A stretch of DNA of 64,000 nucleotides from Shimia sp047124445 (GTDB lineage: Bacteria > Pseudomonadota > Alphaproteobacteria > Rhodobacterales > Rhodobacteraceae). Where the stretch lies: positions 1,674,001-1,738,000 of the forward strand of contig NZ_CP138921.1 in assembly GCF_047124445.1 (NCBI RefSeq), read 5' to 3'. Below the pieces are notes generated by a model. That model was not told where the DNA came from. It was given only the letters and a program-made list of their open reading frames with translations, and made no database searches. Of this stretch, positions 16,783 through 26,490 are shown piece after piece (within the stretch, counting starts at the first letter, position 1; each line of letters starts with the position of its first letter). The translations under genes were made by a program, and so were the position numbers.

Positions 16783-18447
16783 TTATTCAGCGGCGGGCTT
16801 GACCGTCTCGTCTTCAGAGGCTGGATTGCCTTTGGGGACATCCAAAACGTCATTGGCAACAGCCCCCAGTCCGTTTTCCAGGCTTATGCCCAGTTCTTTT
16901 CCCAGCGCTTGCATGGCTGGCATCTGCAAAGCCATGCCCAAAACGGAATCCAGAGCCTGGTTGACCGGTGTACCACTGGCACTTGCCGCGTCTCCGCCAT
17001 TTGCCCCGCCCATGCCGGTCACCTGGTGAATCTTGATGGAGTCAATCTTTTCGGCCGGCTTAACCATCTGCGCAATGATGGCAGGCATGGCTTCGAGCTG
17101 CGCAAGACGGATCTTCATCGCAACGATTTCGGCGCTCAACTCGTTCTCGGAATTGGCAATCGCGGTCTGCCCTTCCGCTGTTGCCAGCAAATCAGCCTTC
17201 TTCGCAGTCGCCCGAACCGTGACGGCATCCGCGTCTGCTTGCGCTTCTTCCAGTTTCGCGGCCGCGCGATCGCTTGCCGCTTCTTTTTCCGCCTGCGCCG
17301 ACAGACGGATGGCGGTGGCCTGGCGCTCGGCTTCTTTCTGGGCTTCGATCAAGGCGATTTGCTTCAGACGCTCAGCTTCTGCCACAGCACGCGCTGTTTC
17401 GATGGCTTCGGATGCCTTTTTGGCTTCTGCCCGGGCGTTATCTGCTGAGGCACGCGCCTGACTCTCTTCTTCGGATTTCTGAGCCACAATGATCTGACGC
17501 TCCTGATCCGCAACTTCCAACTCACGCTCTTTGGTGATCTCCGCCTGACGGATGGCGCGCTCGCGTGCAATTTCAGCTTCGCGCACGGCCTTTTCCCGTT
17601 GAATGCGTGCCTCTTCTTTTGCGCGGTCCGACGCTTCCTGATTGCGGGCGATCTGAGCTTCCTGCTCCGCTTGCAGGGTTTGAATCTCTTCGATTTGCTT
17701 GATTTCGGCCTGCTTCTGATCGCGTTCGATCTGGTACTTGCGCTTTTCGGCTTCCATCTCGGACTGAGCCACAGAAACATCTGCTTCGGCTGTGATTTCC
17801 GCGCGCTGCTTGCGTGAGGTTGCAATCACAGCGGCCAGCTTCTGCATACCCACTGCGTTGAAGGCGTTGTTTTCATCCAGTGATTCAAACGGTGTCTGGT
17901 CCAGGGCGGTCAAGGACACGGCCTCAAGCTCCAAGCCGTTTTTCAACAGGTCTTCGGAAATGGCATTCTGGACTTCCTGCACAAAGCTGGCGCGGTTTTC
18001 ATGCAGCTCATCCATGCTCATTTGAGCCGCAACAGCCCGCAGACCATCCACCAGTTTGCCTTCGATCATCTCGCGCAACTGCTCGACGTGGAACGTCCGG
18101 TCGCCCAATGTTTGTGCCGCGCGGGAAATGCCGTCCTCGGTGGCATTCACAGACACATAGAATTCCACGCCAACATCAACACGCATCCGGTCTTTGGTAA
18201 TCAAAGACTGTTCGTTTACACGTGCGACTTCAAGGCGGAGCGTTTTCATGTTCACCTTGGAAATCTCATGCAGGAAGGGGACCACAATCGTGCCACCGTC
18301 CATAATGACCTTACGCCCACCGGACCCGGTTTTGACAAGACTGGTTTCACGTGTCGCACGTTTGTAAAGGCGAGCCATGATAAGGCCGATAAAGATGAGC
18401 AGGCCAACAATGACGCCAGCAATAACTGCAATGGAAATCAGATCCAT
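16783..18447 (-). CDS. yqiK: Flotillin-family (SPFH) protein YqiK
   Basis: A 554-residue membrane scaffold, the same length as E. coli YqiK (about 553). An N-terminal transmembrane helix (residues 4-26) is followed by the SPFH domain (about 35-215, with SLITKDRMRVDVGVEFYV), a long charged coiled coil rich in Glu, Ala, Arg and Lys (about 215-440), and a C-terminal oligomerisation segment with ALLxAMPAIIAQMVKP-like sequence and IHQVTGMGG. Family members form membrane microdomains. It is downstream of its usual partner yqiJ. The start at 18447 gives an intact N-terminal anchor. Confidence 0.92.
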   Translation of the reverse strand: MDLISIAVIAGVIVGLLIFIGLIMARLYKRATRETSLVKTGSGGRKVIMDGGTIVVPFLHEISKVNMKTLRLEVARVNEQSLITKDRMRVDVGVEFYVSVNATEDGISRAAQTLGDRTFHVEQLREMIEGKLVDGLRAVAAQMSMDELHENRASFVQEVQNAISEDLLKNGLELEAVSLTALDQTPFESLDENNAFNAVGMQKLAAVIATSRKQRAEITAEADVSVAQSEMEAEKRKYQIERDQKQAEIKQIEEIQTLQAEQEAQIARNQEASDRAKEEARIQREKAVREAEIARERAIRQAEITKERELEVADQERQIIVAQKSEEESQARASADNARAEAKKASEAIETARAVAEAERLKQIALIEAQKEAERQATAIRLSAQAEKEAASDRAAAKLEEAQADADAVTVRATAKKADLLATAEGQTAIANSENELSAEIVAMKIRLAQLEAMPAIIAQMVKPAEKIDSIKIHQVTGMGGANGGDAASASGTPVNQALDSVLGMALQMPAMQALGKELGISLENGLGAVANDVLDVPKGNPASEDETVKPAAE

Positions 18448-18489
18448 AGGGAACTCCTTATAAGATTAAGTGTTGTGGGAAAACGGGCT

Positions 18490-19176
18490 TCAGATGACGA
18501 AGAACTTGTCGCCGCGTTTCCGTATAAGAGTGACGTCAGCGCCTTTTTCAAAACGGTCGTCATCGTTGAGGGGTTCGACACGCAGGTAGTGCACATTGCC
18601 GTGACGGTCTTTGATCTTGACCTCCGCAGGCTTACCCCGTGAGGCCGTGCCTTGTGTGATGATCCCGTGATATCCCCCCAGGTGGCGGGCTCTCAACGCT
18701 GTGGTCTCGGTTTTTGGCATCAACAGCGCGACCCAATTTGCGATGACACGCGTCACGGCAAGCGCCGGAATTGTCACGATTACGACGGCCAATACCGTTG
18801 CGAGTTGTGCCCCCATGAGGTTGCTTGCCACCGCTTGCAGGATAAGCCCGAACAACCCAAACATGGTCAGGAATGACACGAGCCAGATCAGAACCGGTAC
18901 GTCTCGTGCGCCGAGCCATGTAAATAGGCCCGCGTTTGTGCCTTCTGCTTCAGGGATATCTGCCCCATCAAAGCCGTCAGCCATATCGACACCGGCCTCG
19001 ATCTCTGCTGAAAAATCAAAGTCCAGATCAGCATCGATATCCGGGGCGTCGGTTCCCATGCCCAGGATCGACCCACCGAGTAGTGCTGTGACAATTTCCA
19101 ACAGGAACAGGCCCAGAACCACCGCAAGGGCGATAGAAAACGGGACAGCCCCCGCGGATGTAAGAAGTGCGTACAT
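18490..19176 (-). CDS. yqiJ: YqiJ/NfeD-like membrane protein with OB-fold domain
   Basis: A 228-residue protein: one N-terminal helix (about residues 10-35), a strongly acidic loop (40-80), two or three helices (95-150), and a C-terminal beta-rich OB-fold domain (160-228) with VKIKDRHGNVHYLRVEP. This is the layout of E. coli YqiJ, an NfeD-class partner of the flotillin YqiK. The gene lies 42 bases upstream of yqiK, giving a two-gene unit. Confidence 0.88.
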   Translation of the reverse strand: MYALLTSAGAVPFSIALAVVLGLFLLEIVTALLGGSILGMGTDAPDIDADLDFDFSAEIEAGVDMADGFDGADIPEAEGTNAGLFTWLGARDVPVLIWLVSFLTMFGLFGLILQAVASNLMGAQLATVLAVVIVTIPALAVTRVIANWVALLMPKTETTALRARHLGGYHGIITQGTASRGKPAEVKIKDRHGNVHYLRVEPLNDDDRFEKGADVTLIRKRGDKFFVI

Positions 19177-19313
19177 GAATTTCCTTTCAATGCTTACCTA
19201 GTGCATCCTCGGGTTGATTTTAAGTATTTATGTGCAAATTTTTTGAATTTGTAAAATTCTTGATGGTCAATTATGTTGAAAAGCACATCTGCACCTATGG
19301 TAAGCTAAATCAA

Positions 19314-19769
19314 ATGCCCGATTTCATGGAACAACGACGTTTGGCGCGACTTCTTGATCGGACCGCGAAGCAATTTGATGATGTTGAAATGCCGCAAAAG
19401 GGATGGATCGCTACGATGCGGCGTGCCCTGGGGATGTCCGCGGACCACGTGGCCCGACAGAAAGGCGTCAGTCGGAACGCAGTGTATCAAGCCGAACGCA
19501 GTGAGAAAGACGGAGCGATCTCGCTCAAGCAAATGGAACAGCTTGCAAAAGCGATGGGCGGAACCTTTGTCTATGCGATTGTTCCAGACGACCGAATAGA
19601 TGCGATGAAGTATAAGCAGGCCAAGTCGAAAGCCCTCGGCATGATCCGTGATATCCCGGGGGCGGTGGATTGGCCCGTCGACGAGCAGCAAGACTGGATA
19701 GACGATAAGGCTGCGGAGCTTTTGCATGACATGCCAAGTCATTTCTGGGACAATGGCACAAACAGCTAA
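19314..19769 (+). CDS. Mobile mystery protein A (XRE-type)
   Basis: A 151-residue helix-turn-helix protein that fits the mobile mystery protein A family: an N-terminal RRLARLLDRTAKQF, then PQKGWIATMRRALGMSADHVARQKGVSRNAVYQAERSE (split in two: GWIATMRRALGM and GVSRNAVYQAE), then TFVYAIVP. These proteins are normally followed by mobile mystery protein B, which carries a Fic domain, in a toxin-antitoxin-like pair. No B gene follows here: the next 100 bases are non-coding and then a histidine kinase lies on the other strand. I chose ATG 19314 as the family-like start; an upstream start at 19230 is possible. Confidence 0.8.
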   Translation: MPDFMEQRRLARLLDRTAKQFDDVEMPQKGWIATMRRALGMSADHVARQKGVSRNAVYQAERSEKDGAISLKQMEQLAKAMGGTFVYAIVPDDRIDAMKYKQAKSKALGMIRDIPGAVDWPVDEQQDWIDDKAAELLHDMPSHFWDNGTNS

Positions 19770-19881
19770 GCTGCACCGCTCCCTACATGTGCCATGCTTT
19801 GCATCGTTTTCTCGGGTCTGTTGAGAGCCGGATCTGGCCGCAGGATTGTTGAACCAAAGTGGGTCTCCGTCCTCTTCCTCG

Positions 19882-21423
19882 CTACTTCCCCCTTGCCTTA
19901 AAAAACATTTTGAACGTCGTGCCAGTCTCAGTTGGCAGAAGTGTAAGCGCCCCCCCCAATGCCTCCAAAGTTGATGTCACGATGTTTAGTCCCATTCCGG
20001 TGCCTCCCTGCGCGCGTTGGGTTGTGAAAAACGGCGTCAACACTTTGTCTCGGTTCCCGTCGCTGATGCCATTTCCATTGTCCGAGATGGTGAGGCTGGC
20101 GCCAATGGCGTCGCTGCTAGCTGCTAGCAACACCTCGGTTGCTCCATGTTGCTGGGCGTTTTCCAGCAAGTGCGTCAGGATGATCCGCAACGTGTCCGCA
20201 TGGATCGGGAGGGCACTGTTAGCGCCGCTTGCAGAGATGGCCATCGGGACGAAGCGGCTGCTGAGATCTGGAAGGATGTCATTGAGACGGGATTCTCCGT
20301 CCAATGCATTTTGATCTGCCAGACTAAACGCGCGCATGCTCGCCAGCAGCTCTTCCATTCGTTTTGTATTCCGGGCGATGTTTTCGATGAACCTTGCCCT
20401 TTGGGACGGCGACATGTCCTCTTCTGCAAGCAACTCAGCCGCGCCTTTCACAGCTGTTAAGGGGGATTTCAACTCATGGGTTACATGGGCGGTATAGGTT
20501 TTCAAGGCGTCCTGCTGGTTCTGGAGGCGCTCTGTAAGAGATTGAAAACTAAGACTGAGCGTTTCGATCTCACGGGTTCCGTAATGCTCCAAAGCTTGCC
20601 AGCGCTGACCATTGCTGCCTGTTGTCCGGGTCCGCGCAATCAGCGCATGGATTGGGCGGGTTATGAAGCGCCAGAACACAAAGCCGATCAGGCCGGTGGA
20701 AATCAAAACAAACAGGGTGGCTTTTACGAGGGTAAAACGCTCGCCATACAGGAAGCGGAAGATGTGATTTGGGGTGCGGCTGATGTAAACGGCACCGATA
20801 ATCTCATCGCCCGATCGCACCGGCGTTGCCACAAACACCCTGACACGAGCCCCACGGCTAAATGAGTACAGCGCCGGTTCCGGCGTATCTCTGATGCGCA
20901 ACCGCGCAACGGACACGTTTTCACCGTCAAGGGCCCGCTGCACCTCTTCGACATGTGCCAGGGACAGTCCAACTTCCGCACTCCCACCTATGACATTTCC
21001 GCGGGTATCCAGAAAACGATACCCAGCCAAGGTATTGGTTTGCGCCGCCGAGGCCATTTGGGACAACTCCGGCCCAATTTCGAGGTACACAGACAACGGG
21101 GCGGCCGCCATGGGGACCGCATCCGGGCGTTGTGGCAGGATGCCTGAACTCATTGATAGAGACGGAAACGTCGGGTCAAAACTCTGCTCAGCCTTCAAGA
21201 CCGGGGTCTCGTCGCCCTCTGCGTCCTCATAAGATCGCGCGTAGACAGCGCCCATAATGGCTGCTTGCGCCAGCAGGCTTTCCTCGGTTTGTTGCACAAG
21301 CTGGTTGGCGTAGAATTTGAACAGGAACAGGCCTGCAAAGGGCAACGACAGAACCACGCCCAGCACGATCGCGACCACCGTCCACAAATGTGGTCGCCAT
21401 TTTTGCCTCACGTTTTCCGGCAC
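19882..21423 (-). CDS. Two-component sensor histidine kinase
   Basis: A 513-residue inner-membrane kinase. Transmembrane helix 1 at about residues 12-36, a periplasmic sensor region (about 37-235), helix 2 at about 236-258, HAMP (about 258-315), the dimerisation box with the phospho-acceptor in THVTHELKSPLTAVKGAAELL near 330, and the ATPase domain with N box (LLENAQQHGA), G1 (ISDNGNGISDGN) and G2 (QRAQGGTGMGLNIV). The layout and the partner regulator resemble CreC. It overlaps the regulator gene by 16 bases. The ligand is unknown. Confidence 0.9.
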   Translation of the reverse strand: MPENVRQKWRPHLWTVVAIVLGVVLSLPFAGLFLFKFYANQLVQQTEESLLAQAAIMGAVYARSYEDAEGDETPVLKAEQSFDPTFPSLSMSSGILPQRPDAVPMAAAPLSVYLEIGPELSQMASAAQTNTLAGYRFLDTRGNVIGGSAEVGLSLAHVEEVQRALDGENVSVARLRIRDTPEPALYSFSRGARVRVFVATPVRSGDEIIGAVYISRTPNHIFRFLYGERFTLVKATLFVLISTGLIGFVFWRFITRPIHALIARTRTTGSNGQRWQALEHYGTREIETLSLSFQSLTERLQNQQDALKTYTAHVTHELKSPLTAVKGAAELLAEEDMSPSQRARFIENIARNTKRMEELLASMRAFSLADQNALDGESRLNDILPDLSSRFVPMAISASGANSALPIHADTLRIILTHLLENAQQHGATEVLLAASSDAIGASLTISDNGNGISDGNRDKVLTPFFTTQRAQGGTGMGLNIVTSTLEALGGALTLLPTETGTTFKMFFKARGK

Positions 21424-22100
21424 GCGCCCATCCTCAACCCCACGCCATGGACGGTCACGATGCTATCTGTACATCCCGCGTGATCCAGTTTGGCCCGGAT
21501 GTTGCGGATATGGCTGTCAATTGTCCGGTTGGAAACATGCACATTGTGACCATAGACAGCGTCCACAATTGACTGCCGGGACATCACCCGCTCTGGCCGC
21601 GCCGCCAAAGCTTTGAGCAAAGTGAACTCGGAGGCGGTCAAGCCAATAGGTTGTCCGGCAAAGGTGCAAGTGTGCTGATCTGCGTCCATCACCAGATCAC
21701 CATGTGACAAAACGTGGGGGTCGATCTGGGCGACCACCCGGGTACGTTTGAGAATTGCCTTGATCCGGGCCACCAACTCCCGTGGCGAAAAGGGTTTGGT
21801 CACGTAATCGTCACCGCCGAGTTCCAAACCCACGATCCGGTCGATTTCATCATCGCGCGCAGTCAGAAAAAGGATCGGCACATCTGAGGATTTTCGCAAC
21901 TCGCGACAGACTTCCAGCCCGTCCATTTCCGGCAATCCGATGTCCAGGACGATCAAGTCCGGTGTGCGGGCTGTTGCGGCCGCAAGTGCCGCACTACCAT
22001 CCTCCGCAAACTCAGTGGCCAGCCCGGCTTTTTCGACCGCAAAGCCAATCACCTCGCGAATGTTCGGGTCGTCGTCGACGATGAGAATGTGACCTGACAT
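21408..22100 (-). CDS. OmpR-family response regulator (CreB-like)
   Basis: A 230-residue regulator: receiver domain with acidic pocket ILIVDDDPN (residues 5-13), phospho-aspartate in LIVLDIGLPEMDG near 54, the conserved lysine in YVTKPFSPRE near 104, and a C-terminal winged helix with RTIDSHIRNIRAKL near 205. The sequence FLTARDDEIDRIVGLELGGDDYV is close to CreB. I start it at ATG 22100 (MSGHILIV); an in-frame ATG at 22109 is an alternative. It lies 19 bases after the DUF4173-like gene and overlaps the kinase gene. Confidence 0.9.
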   Translation of the reverse strand: MSGHILIVDDDPNIREVIGFAVEKAGLATEFAEDGSAALAAATARTPDLIVLDIGLPEMDGLEVCRELRKSSDVPILFLTARDDEIDRIVGLELGGDDYVTKPFSPRELVARIKAILKRTRVVAQIDPHVLSHGDLVMDADQHTCTFAGQPIGLTASEFTLLKALAARPERVMSRQSIVDAVYGHNVHVSNRTIDSHIRNIRAKLDHAGCTDSIVTVHGVGLRMGACRKT

Positions 22101-22119
22101 CAAATACATACCTGCTTGA

Positions 22120-23640
22120 TTATCCTGCAAGATAGACCTGAAGCCGCCATTTGCGAAGGCCCCAATCACGCCAGTCTTCAATAAGAGTGTGCCGTGGCGA
22201 TTGTGCCGTGTACCAAGTGCAGAGCTGTGTCTGGCGGTCGCCCTCAAACGCCCGAATGGCTGGCAGGGCAAAGTCCCCCAATTCACAGATGTAGTAAGTA
22301 TCAAGCTGGTGCAAATTCTCTTTGCTGTTCAAATTATAGTCGGCAATCACCCAGGCAAAATTGACAAAGCAGCAGAGATAGAGCGTTGCGGACAACGCGA
22401 CGAGGTTTCCGCGCACAAGCCAGCCAACACTTTTGGCGTGAGAAATCTGAAAGAGGATCAAGGAAATCCCCACAAACACCAGCCCCATCCAGATAAAGGC
22501 GGCAAGTCGCAGGTAAGTGAGGCTGTAAACATCGACATAGAGGCTCAATCGAAACGCCGCAGTCACCACCAGGAACAGGTTTTGCCCCAACCAAAGATAC
22601 ATCAGTGTTCTCAGGATGCGGTCGCCTTGAACCATGGAGCGCGTGGTGATGGCAAACACGCCCGCCAGAATTGCGGTTGCCACAAGCGGGTAAGCCCCGC
22701 GATGCGCGTATCCGGCGTAGGTCATGCCGTCTGGCAGTGCGACACCGCCGGAGAGCACGCCCAAATCCATGATCGTCTGGATCAAGAACAAACCGTTGAA
22801 CAGAAACAGCGAGTTGCGCACGGAGTCCGCATTTACCAAGGCCGATCCCCATGACACCGGCACGGCCTTTGCTTTTGGCCGTGTTGGCATCCCTCCGATC
22901 CACGCTTGGTTCAGGTGAAGATAGGGCCACAGCACACAGGCGCAGACCACCCAAAAAACCATCCGGAACACTTCCAGTTCTGAAACAAACTCGACGTGCG
23001 TGAACTGTGTCAAAAACTGTTCCAGAACAGGATTGGCGGCGGTCAACAGCACCAAGAACACTCCGCCAATGCCCACCGGCAAAGCCAAAGCGTTCAGGCG
23101 CTGCTTGAGCCCCATCTTGATCTGCGCCGGCTGCACATCTTCAATCACAGTTTTGGGCAGAAGGGTCGCCCCGATGGTCGAAACACGCATCATAAGCCAG
23201 GCCATTTGCCGCCCTTCAACCAGCCGCCCGTAAAAAGCCCACACGGCAAGCCCGATAAGCCCAGCGGCAGAAAACAGCAGGGACAGTGGTTGCAGCAGTT
23301 CAATCACCGGGAGGTTGCAGACCCATTGGAAGGCCAGCGCGCCACACCATTCTTTCCATGTGGTCCGTTTTTCTCGCATCGCCAGAATGGCCACCGACAG
23401 GACCATAACGAACAACGCGACTGAAATTCCCGGCGTTTTGCGCCAAAACAGCCAATCTGCCAACAAAACCAGAGCCGCCACAACCCCGAGTGCTTTTGGA
23501 TCACGCAGGCGCGAGACGCGAGCGCCTGCCTCCCTTTTTGGTCGCATGTCGTCGGCTGTCTCCGCCGCGCAGCTCTCCAGCCACCAGCCATCCAGGCGAA
23601 TACAATCCGGCACACCGCCAATCTCTAATTGTCTGCTCAT
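22120..23640 (-). CDS. DUF4173/DUF4153-like polytopic membrane protein
   Basis: A 506-residue protein with about 11-12 hydrophobic segments. YAGYAHRGAYPLVATAILAG near residue 310 and the C-terminal IADYNLNSKENLHQLDTYYICELGD are hallmarks of DUF4173/DUF4153 proteins, in which a soluble C-terminal segment follows the last helix. The ATG at 23640 is preceded by AAGGA. As first gene of an operon with the two-component system it may be a co-sensor or a target of it; no activity is established. Confidence 0.8.
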   Translation of the reverse strand: MSRQLEIGGVPDCIRLDGWWLESCAAETADDMRPKREAGARVSRLRDPKALGVVAALVLLADWLFWRKTPGISVALFVMVLSVAILAMREKRTTWKEWCGALAFQWVCNLPVIELLQPLSLLFSAAGLIGLAVWAFYGRLVEGRQMAWLMMRVSTIGATLLPKTVIEDVQPAQIKMGLKQRLNALALPVGIGGVFLVLLTAANPVLEQFLTQFTHVEFVSELEVFRMVFWVVCACVLWPYLHLNQAWIGGMPTRPKAKAVPVSWGSALVNADSVRNSLFLFNGLFLIQTIMDLGVLSGGVALPDGMTYAGYAHRGAYPLVATAILAGVFAITTRSMVQGDRILRTLMYLWLGQNLFLVVTAAFRLSLYVDVYSLTYLRLAAFIWMGLVFVGISLILFQISHAKSVGWLVRGNLVALSATLYLCCFVNFAWVIADYNLNSKENLHQLDTYYICELGDFALPAIRAFEGDRQTQLCTWYTAQSPRHTLIEDWRDWGLRKWRLQVYLAG

Positions 23641-24087
23641 AGGTCTGTCCTTGAAAATTGTTTTCTCGGCACAGAAATGGACGGTCAATGTGCAGTTCGA
23701 CCTCTTCGGTCATGCAGACGCTGAGGTTCTTTTGTGCAGAATTTGTGCAGGCGGCATGACACGCGAACTGCCTAAGCCCCCTTCAGGCATTAGCGACCTC
23801 GGAGCCCATCAGGCATTTGGGTTGCACCGTAGCGAGCGACCGCCTCCCTGCCCAATGTATCGGCCACCGCCTGGCCCTTTCTCAGCGTTGACGCCCCAAA
23901 TGCGCGCAACAAAAAAATGGCGACACAACTGCATCGCCATTCCGGGTTTACTTTTTTCAATCAGCGCAACTCACGACGCCATGGTTGCTTGCGGCTGGGC
24001 GCCTTTTAGTCAACGCCCCGACCAGAATGTCTGCTGACGGGGCTGACCATTAATCACCGCCCGTCACACAAACATCCCGTCAGAAGC
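23641..24087. other. Intergenic region between nrdJ end and DUF4173-like gene start
   Basis: About 450 bases with no convincing gene. It contains the nrdJ-side terminator at 23911-23941 and presumably the promoter of the DUF4173-like/two-component operon near its left edge. Short open frames across it lack ribosome sites. Confidence 0.6.
23911..23941 (-). terminator. Rho-independent terminator downstream of nrdJ
   Basis: On the minus strand AATGGCGA and TCGCCATT arms (23916-23923 and 23934-23941) close a 10-base loop and run into a seven-T stretch. It lies about 150 bases after the nrdJ stop. Confidence 0.8.
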
Positions 24088-26370
24088 CTACCCGCACTTG
24101 CTGTGGCCACAGCTGCTGCAGGTCATGCAACCTTCAACCATCTGCAAGCTGAAATCGCCACAACTTGGGCACGGCTTACCACGTGGTGCACCGCCCACGG
24201 CCATCACCTCGGCCTGTGGATCAGACTTCAGGCCCATACCTTCGCCCTCGATGAAGCCAATCGCAATCATGTGACGCTCCAGCACGCCGCCGATCGCCGC
24301 CAAAATGGATGGGATGTACTTGCCTTCCATCCAGGCACCACCACGCGGGTCAAACACAGCTTTCAGCTCTTCGACCACAAAGGACACATCGCCGCCGCGA
24401 CGGAACACGGCCGAAATCATCCGGGTCAGGGCCAACGTCCAGGCGTAGTGCTCCATATTCTTGGAGTTGATAAACACCTCAAACGGACGGCGATGGCCGT
24501 TGATGATCACATCGTTCACGGTCAGGTAAATCGCGTGCTCGCTGTCTGGCCACTTCAGCTTGTAGGTCGCGCCTTCCAGGCTCTGCGGACGCTCCAGCGG
24601 CTCGGACATATAGATGACCTCACCGGAATCCGCCACGTGATCCGCTGGCTGTTCACCTGGCGCCTTCTCGTCGCTTTCCGAAACGGTCAAAACAGACCCA
24701 GTTACATCGTTTGGACGATAGGTGGTGCAGCCCTTACAGCCGGTGTCCCAGGCCTGCATGTAGACGTCTTTGAAGGCGTCAAAGCTGATGTCTTCCGGGC
24801 AGTTGATGGTTTTGGAGATCGAGCTGTCGATCCACTTCTGCGCCGCCGCCTGCATGCGCACATGCGCCGCTGGCTCCAGAGTCTGCGCGTTCACAAAGTA
24901 GTCTGGCAGCTCCTTGTCGCCAAACTTGTCACGCCACAATTGCACTGCGTAATCAACAACTTCCTCTTCCGTGCGGGAGCCGTCTTTCTGCAGAACCTTG
25001 CGGGTGTAGGCATAGGCAAACACCGGCTCGATGCCAGAACTCACGTTGCCTGCATAGAGGCTGATGGTGCCGGTTGGCGCGATGGAGGTCAAAAGCGCGT
25101 TGCGGATGCCGTGCTTGGCAATCGCGTCTTTCACGTCCTGATCCATGTCCTGAACCAGACCGCCGTTGACGTATTTCTCTTTGTCAAAGAGCGGGAAGGC
25201 CCCCTTCTCTTTGGCCAGATCAACCGACGCCAGGTAAGACGCACGTGCAATCGCCTTCATCCAGGCTTCGGTCTGCGCCGCCGCCTCTTCGGTGCCGTAC
25301 TTCAGGCCCAGCATCAAAAGCGCGTCGGCCAGACCGGTCACACCAAGGCCGATGCGGCGCTTGGCTTGGGCTTCTTGCGCCTGTGCATCGAGCGGGAACT
25401 TGGACGCATCAACAACGTTGTCCATCATGCGCACAGCCGTCGCCACCAGATCGGTCAGTGCTTCTTCGTTCAGCTCTGCCGCATCTTCAAACGGATCGGT
25501 CACCAGACGTGCAAGGTTGATCGAGCCCAGCAAGCAAGCACCATATGGCGGCAGCGGTTGCTCCCCACAGGGGTTGGTGGCCGCGATCTCTTCCACATAG
25601 GAGAGGTTGTTGCGCTGGTTGATACGGTCGATGAAAATCACGCCCGGCTCGGCATAATCATAGGTGCCCTGCATGATCTTGTTCCACAGATCGCGCGCCT
25701 GCACGGTGTGATAGACCTTATCACCAAACACCAGCTCCCATGGGCCGTCCGCTTTCACCGCTTCCATAAAGGCATCGGTCACCAGCACGGACATGTTGAA
25801 CATGCGCAAACGGGCTGGATCGGATTTTGCAGTGATGAAGGCCTCAACATCCGGGTGGTCACAGCGCATGGTCGCCATCATCGCACCACGGCGGGAGCCT
25901 GCGGACATGATGGTGCGGCACATCGCGTCCCACACATCCATGAAGGACAGCGGGCCAGAGGCATCCGCCGCCACGCCTTTCACGTCCGCGCCGCGCGGAC
26001 GGATGGTGGAGAAGTCATAGCCAATACCGCCGCCCTGCTGCATGGTCAGCGCCGCTTCTTTTAACATGTCAAAAATACCGGACATGCTGTCCGGTACGGT
26101 GCCCATGACAAAGCAGTTGAACAAGGTCACGTTGCGCGCGGTGCCCGCACCGGCGGTGATCCGACCGGCTGGCAGATATTTGAAATCCTCCAGCGCGCCG
26201 TAGAATTTCTCTTCCCATTTGGCCGGGTCTTTTTCCACCTTGGCCAGATCCCGCGCGATGCGGCGCCAGCTGTCTTCCACCGACAAATCAATCGGCGTGC
26301 CGTCCGCCTCTTTGAAACGGTATTTCATGTCCCAGATTTGTTCTGCGATGGGGGCGGCGAAACGACTCAT
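24088..26370 (-). CDS. nrdJ: Vitamin B12-dependent ribonucleoside-diphosphate reductase (class II)
   Basis: Class II ribonucleotide reductase makes deoxynucleotides using adenosylcobalamin, with or without oxygen. The protein of about 760 residues shows an N-terminal PAGRITAGAGT substrate region, LFNCFVMG with a redox cysteine, the radical-site NPCGEQPLPPYG near residue 265, a long C-terminal extension, and a final cysteine-rich segment (PCPSCGD and CMTCSSCGHSKCG) for thioredoxin-type re-reduction. ATG 26370 (MSRFAAP) is better than 26379 because the AAGG sits 9 bases before it. A minus-strand promoter and possible NrdR boxes lie upstream. Single gene. Confidence 0.95.
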   Translation of the reverse strand: MSRFAAPIAEQIWDMKYRFKEADGTPIDLSVEDSWRRIARDLAKVEKDPAKWEEKFYGALEDFKYLPAGRITAGAGTARNVTLFNCFVMGTVPDSMSGIFDMLKEAALTMQQGGGIGYDFSTIRPRGADVKGVAADASGPLSFMDVWDAMCRTIMSAGSRRGAMMATMRCDHPDVEAFITAKSDPARLRMFNMSVLVTDAFMEAVKADGPWELVFGDKVYHTVQARDLWNKIMQGTYDYAEPGVIFIDRINQRNNLSYVEEIAATNPCGEQPLPPYGACLLGSINLARLVTDPFEDAAELNEEALTDLVATAVRMMDNVVDASKFPLDAQAQEAQAKRRIGLGVTGLADALLMLGLKYGTEEAAAQTEAWMKAIARASYLASVDLAKEKGAFPLFDKEKYVNGGLVQDMDQDVKDAIAKHGIRNALLTSIAPTGTISLYAGNVSSGIEPVFAYAYTRKVLQKDGSRTEEEVVDYAVQLWRDKFGDKELPDYFVNAQTLEPAAHVRMQAAAQKWIDSSISKTINCPEDISFDAFKDVYMQAWDTGCKGCTTYRPNDVTGSVLTVSESDEKAPGEQPADHVADSGEVIYMSEPLERPQSLEGATYKLKWPDSEHAIYLTVNDVIINGHRRPFEVFINSKNMEHYAWTLALTRMISAVFRRGGDVSFVVEELKAVFDPRGGAWMEGKYIPSILAAIGGVLERHMIAIGFIEGEGMGLKSDPQAEVMAVGGAPRGKPCPSCGDFSLQMVEGCMTCSSCGHSKCG

Positions 26371-26416
26371 CGTTGGCATCCTTGCTTGTGCTGCGCGTTT
26401 GTTTAGGGTTTTTTAA

Positions 26417-26444
26417 TCTATATCAAACCAGCGTGATCTGACAA
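26417..26444 (-). promoter_or_regulatory. Putative nrdJ promoter
   Basis: On the minus strand TTGTCA (26444-26439) and TATAGA (26422-26417) are separated by 16 bases, about 47 bases before the nrdJ ATG. A good match to the sigma-70 consensus; not tested. Confidence 0.5.
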
Positions 26445-26474
26445 CGGCCAAATATGGAAATTTCCGCGAAGGAA

Positions 26475-26490
26475 CCACATTATTTTGGGG
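26475..26490. promoter_or_regulatory. Possible NrdR box (distal)
   Basis: Matches the 16-base NrdR consensus at about 11 positions (core CACATTATTTTG). Its centre is 30 bases, about three helical turns, from the better box at 26505-26520, as expected for paired NrdR sites. Confidence 0.4.

Noticed and set aside
24103..26064. 653-codon plus-strand frame
   Set aside because: Exactly antisense to nrdJ, rich in His/Arg/Gly, no domain; created by the codon bias of nrdJ.
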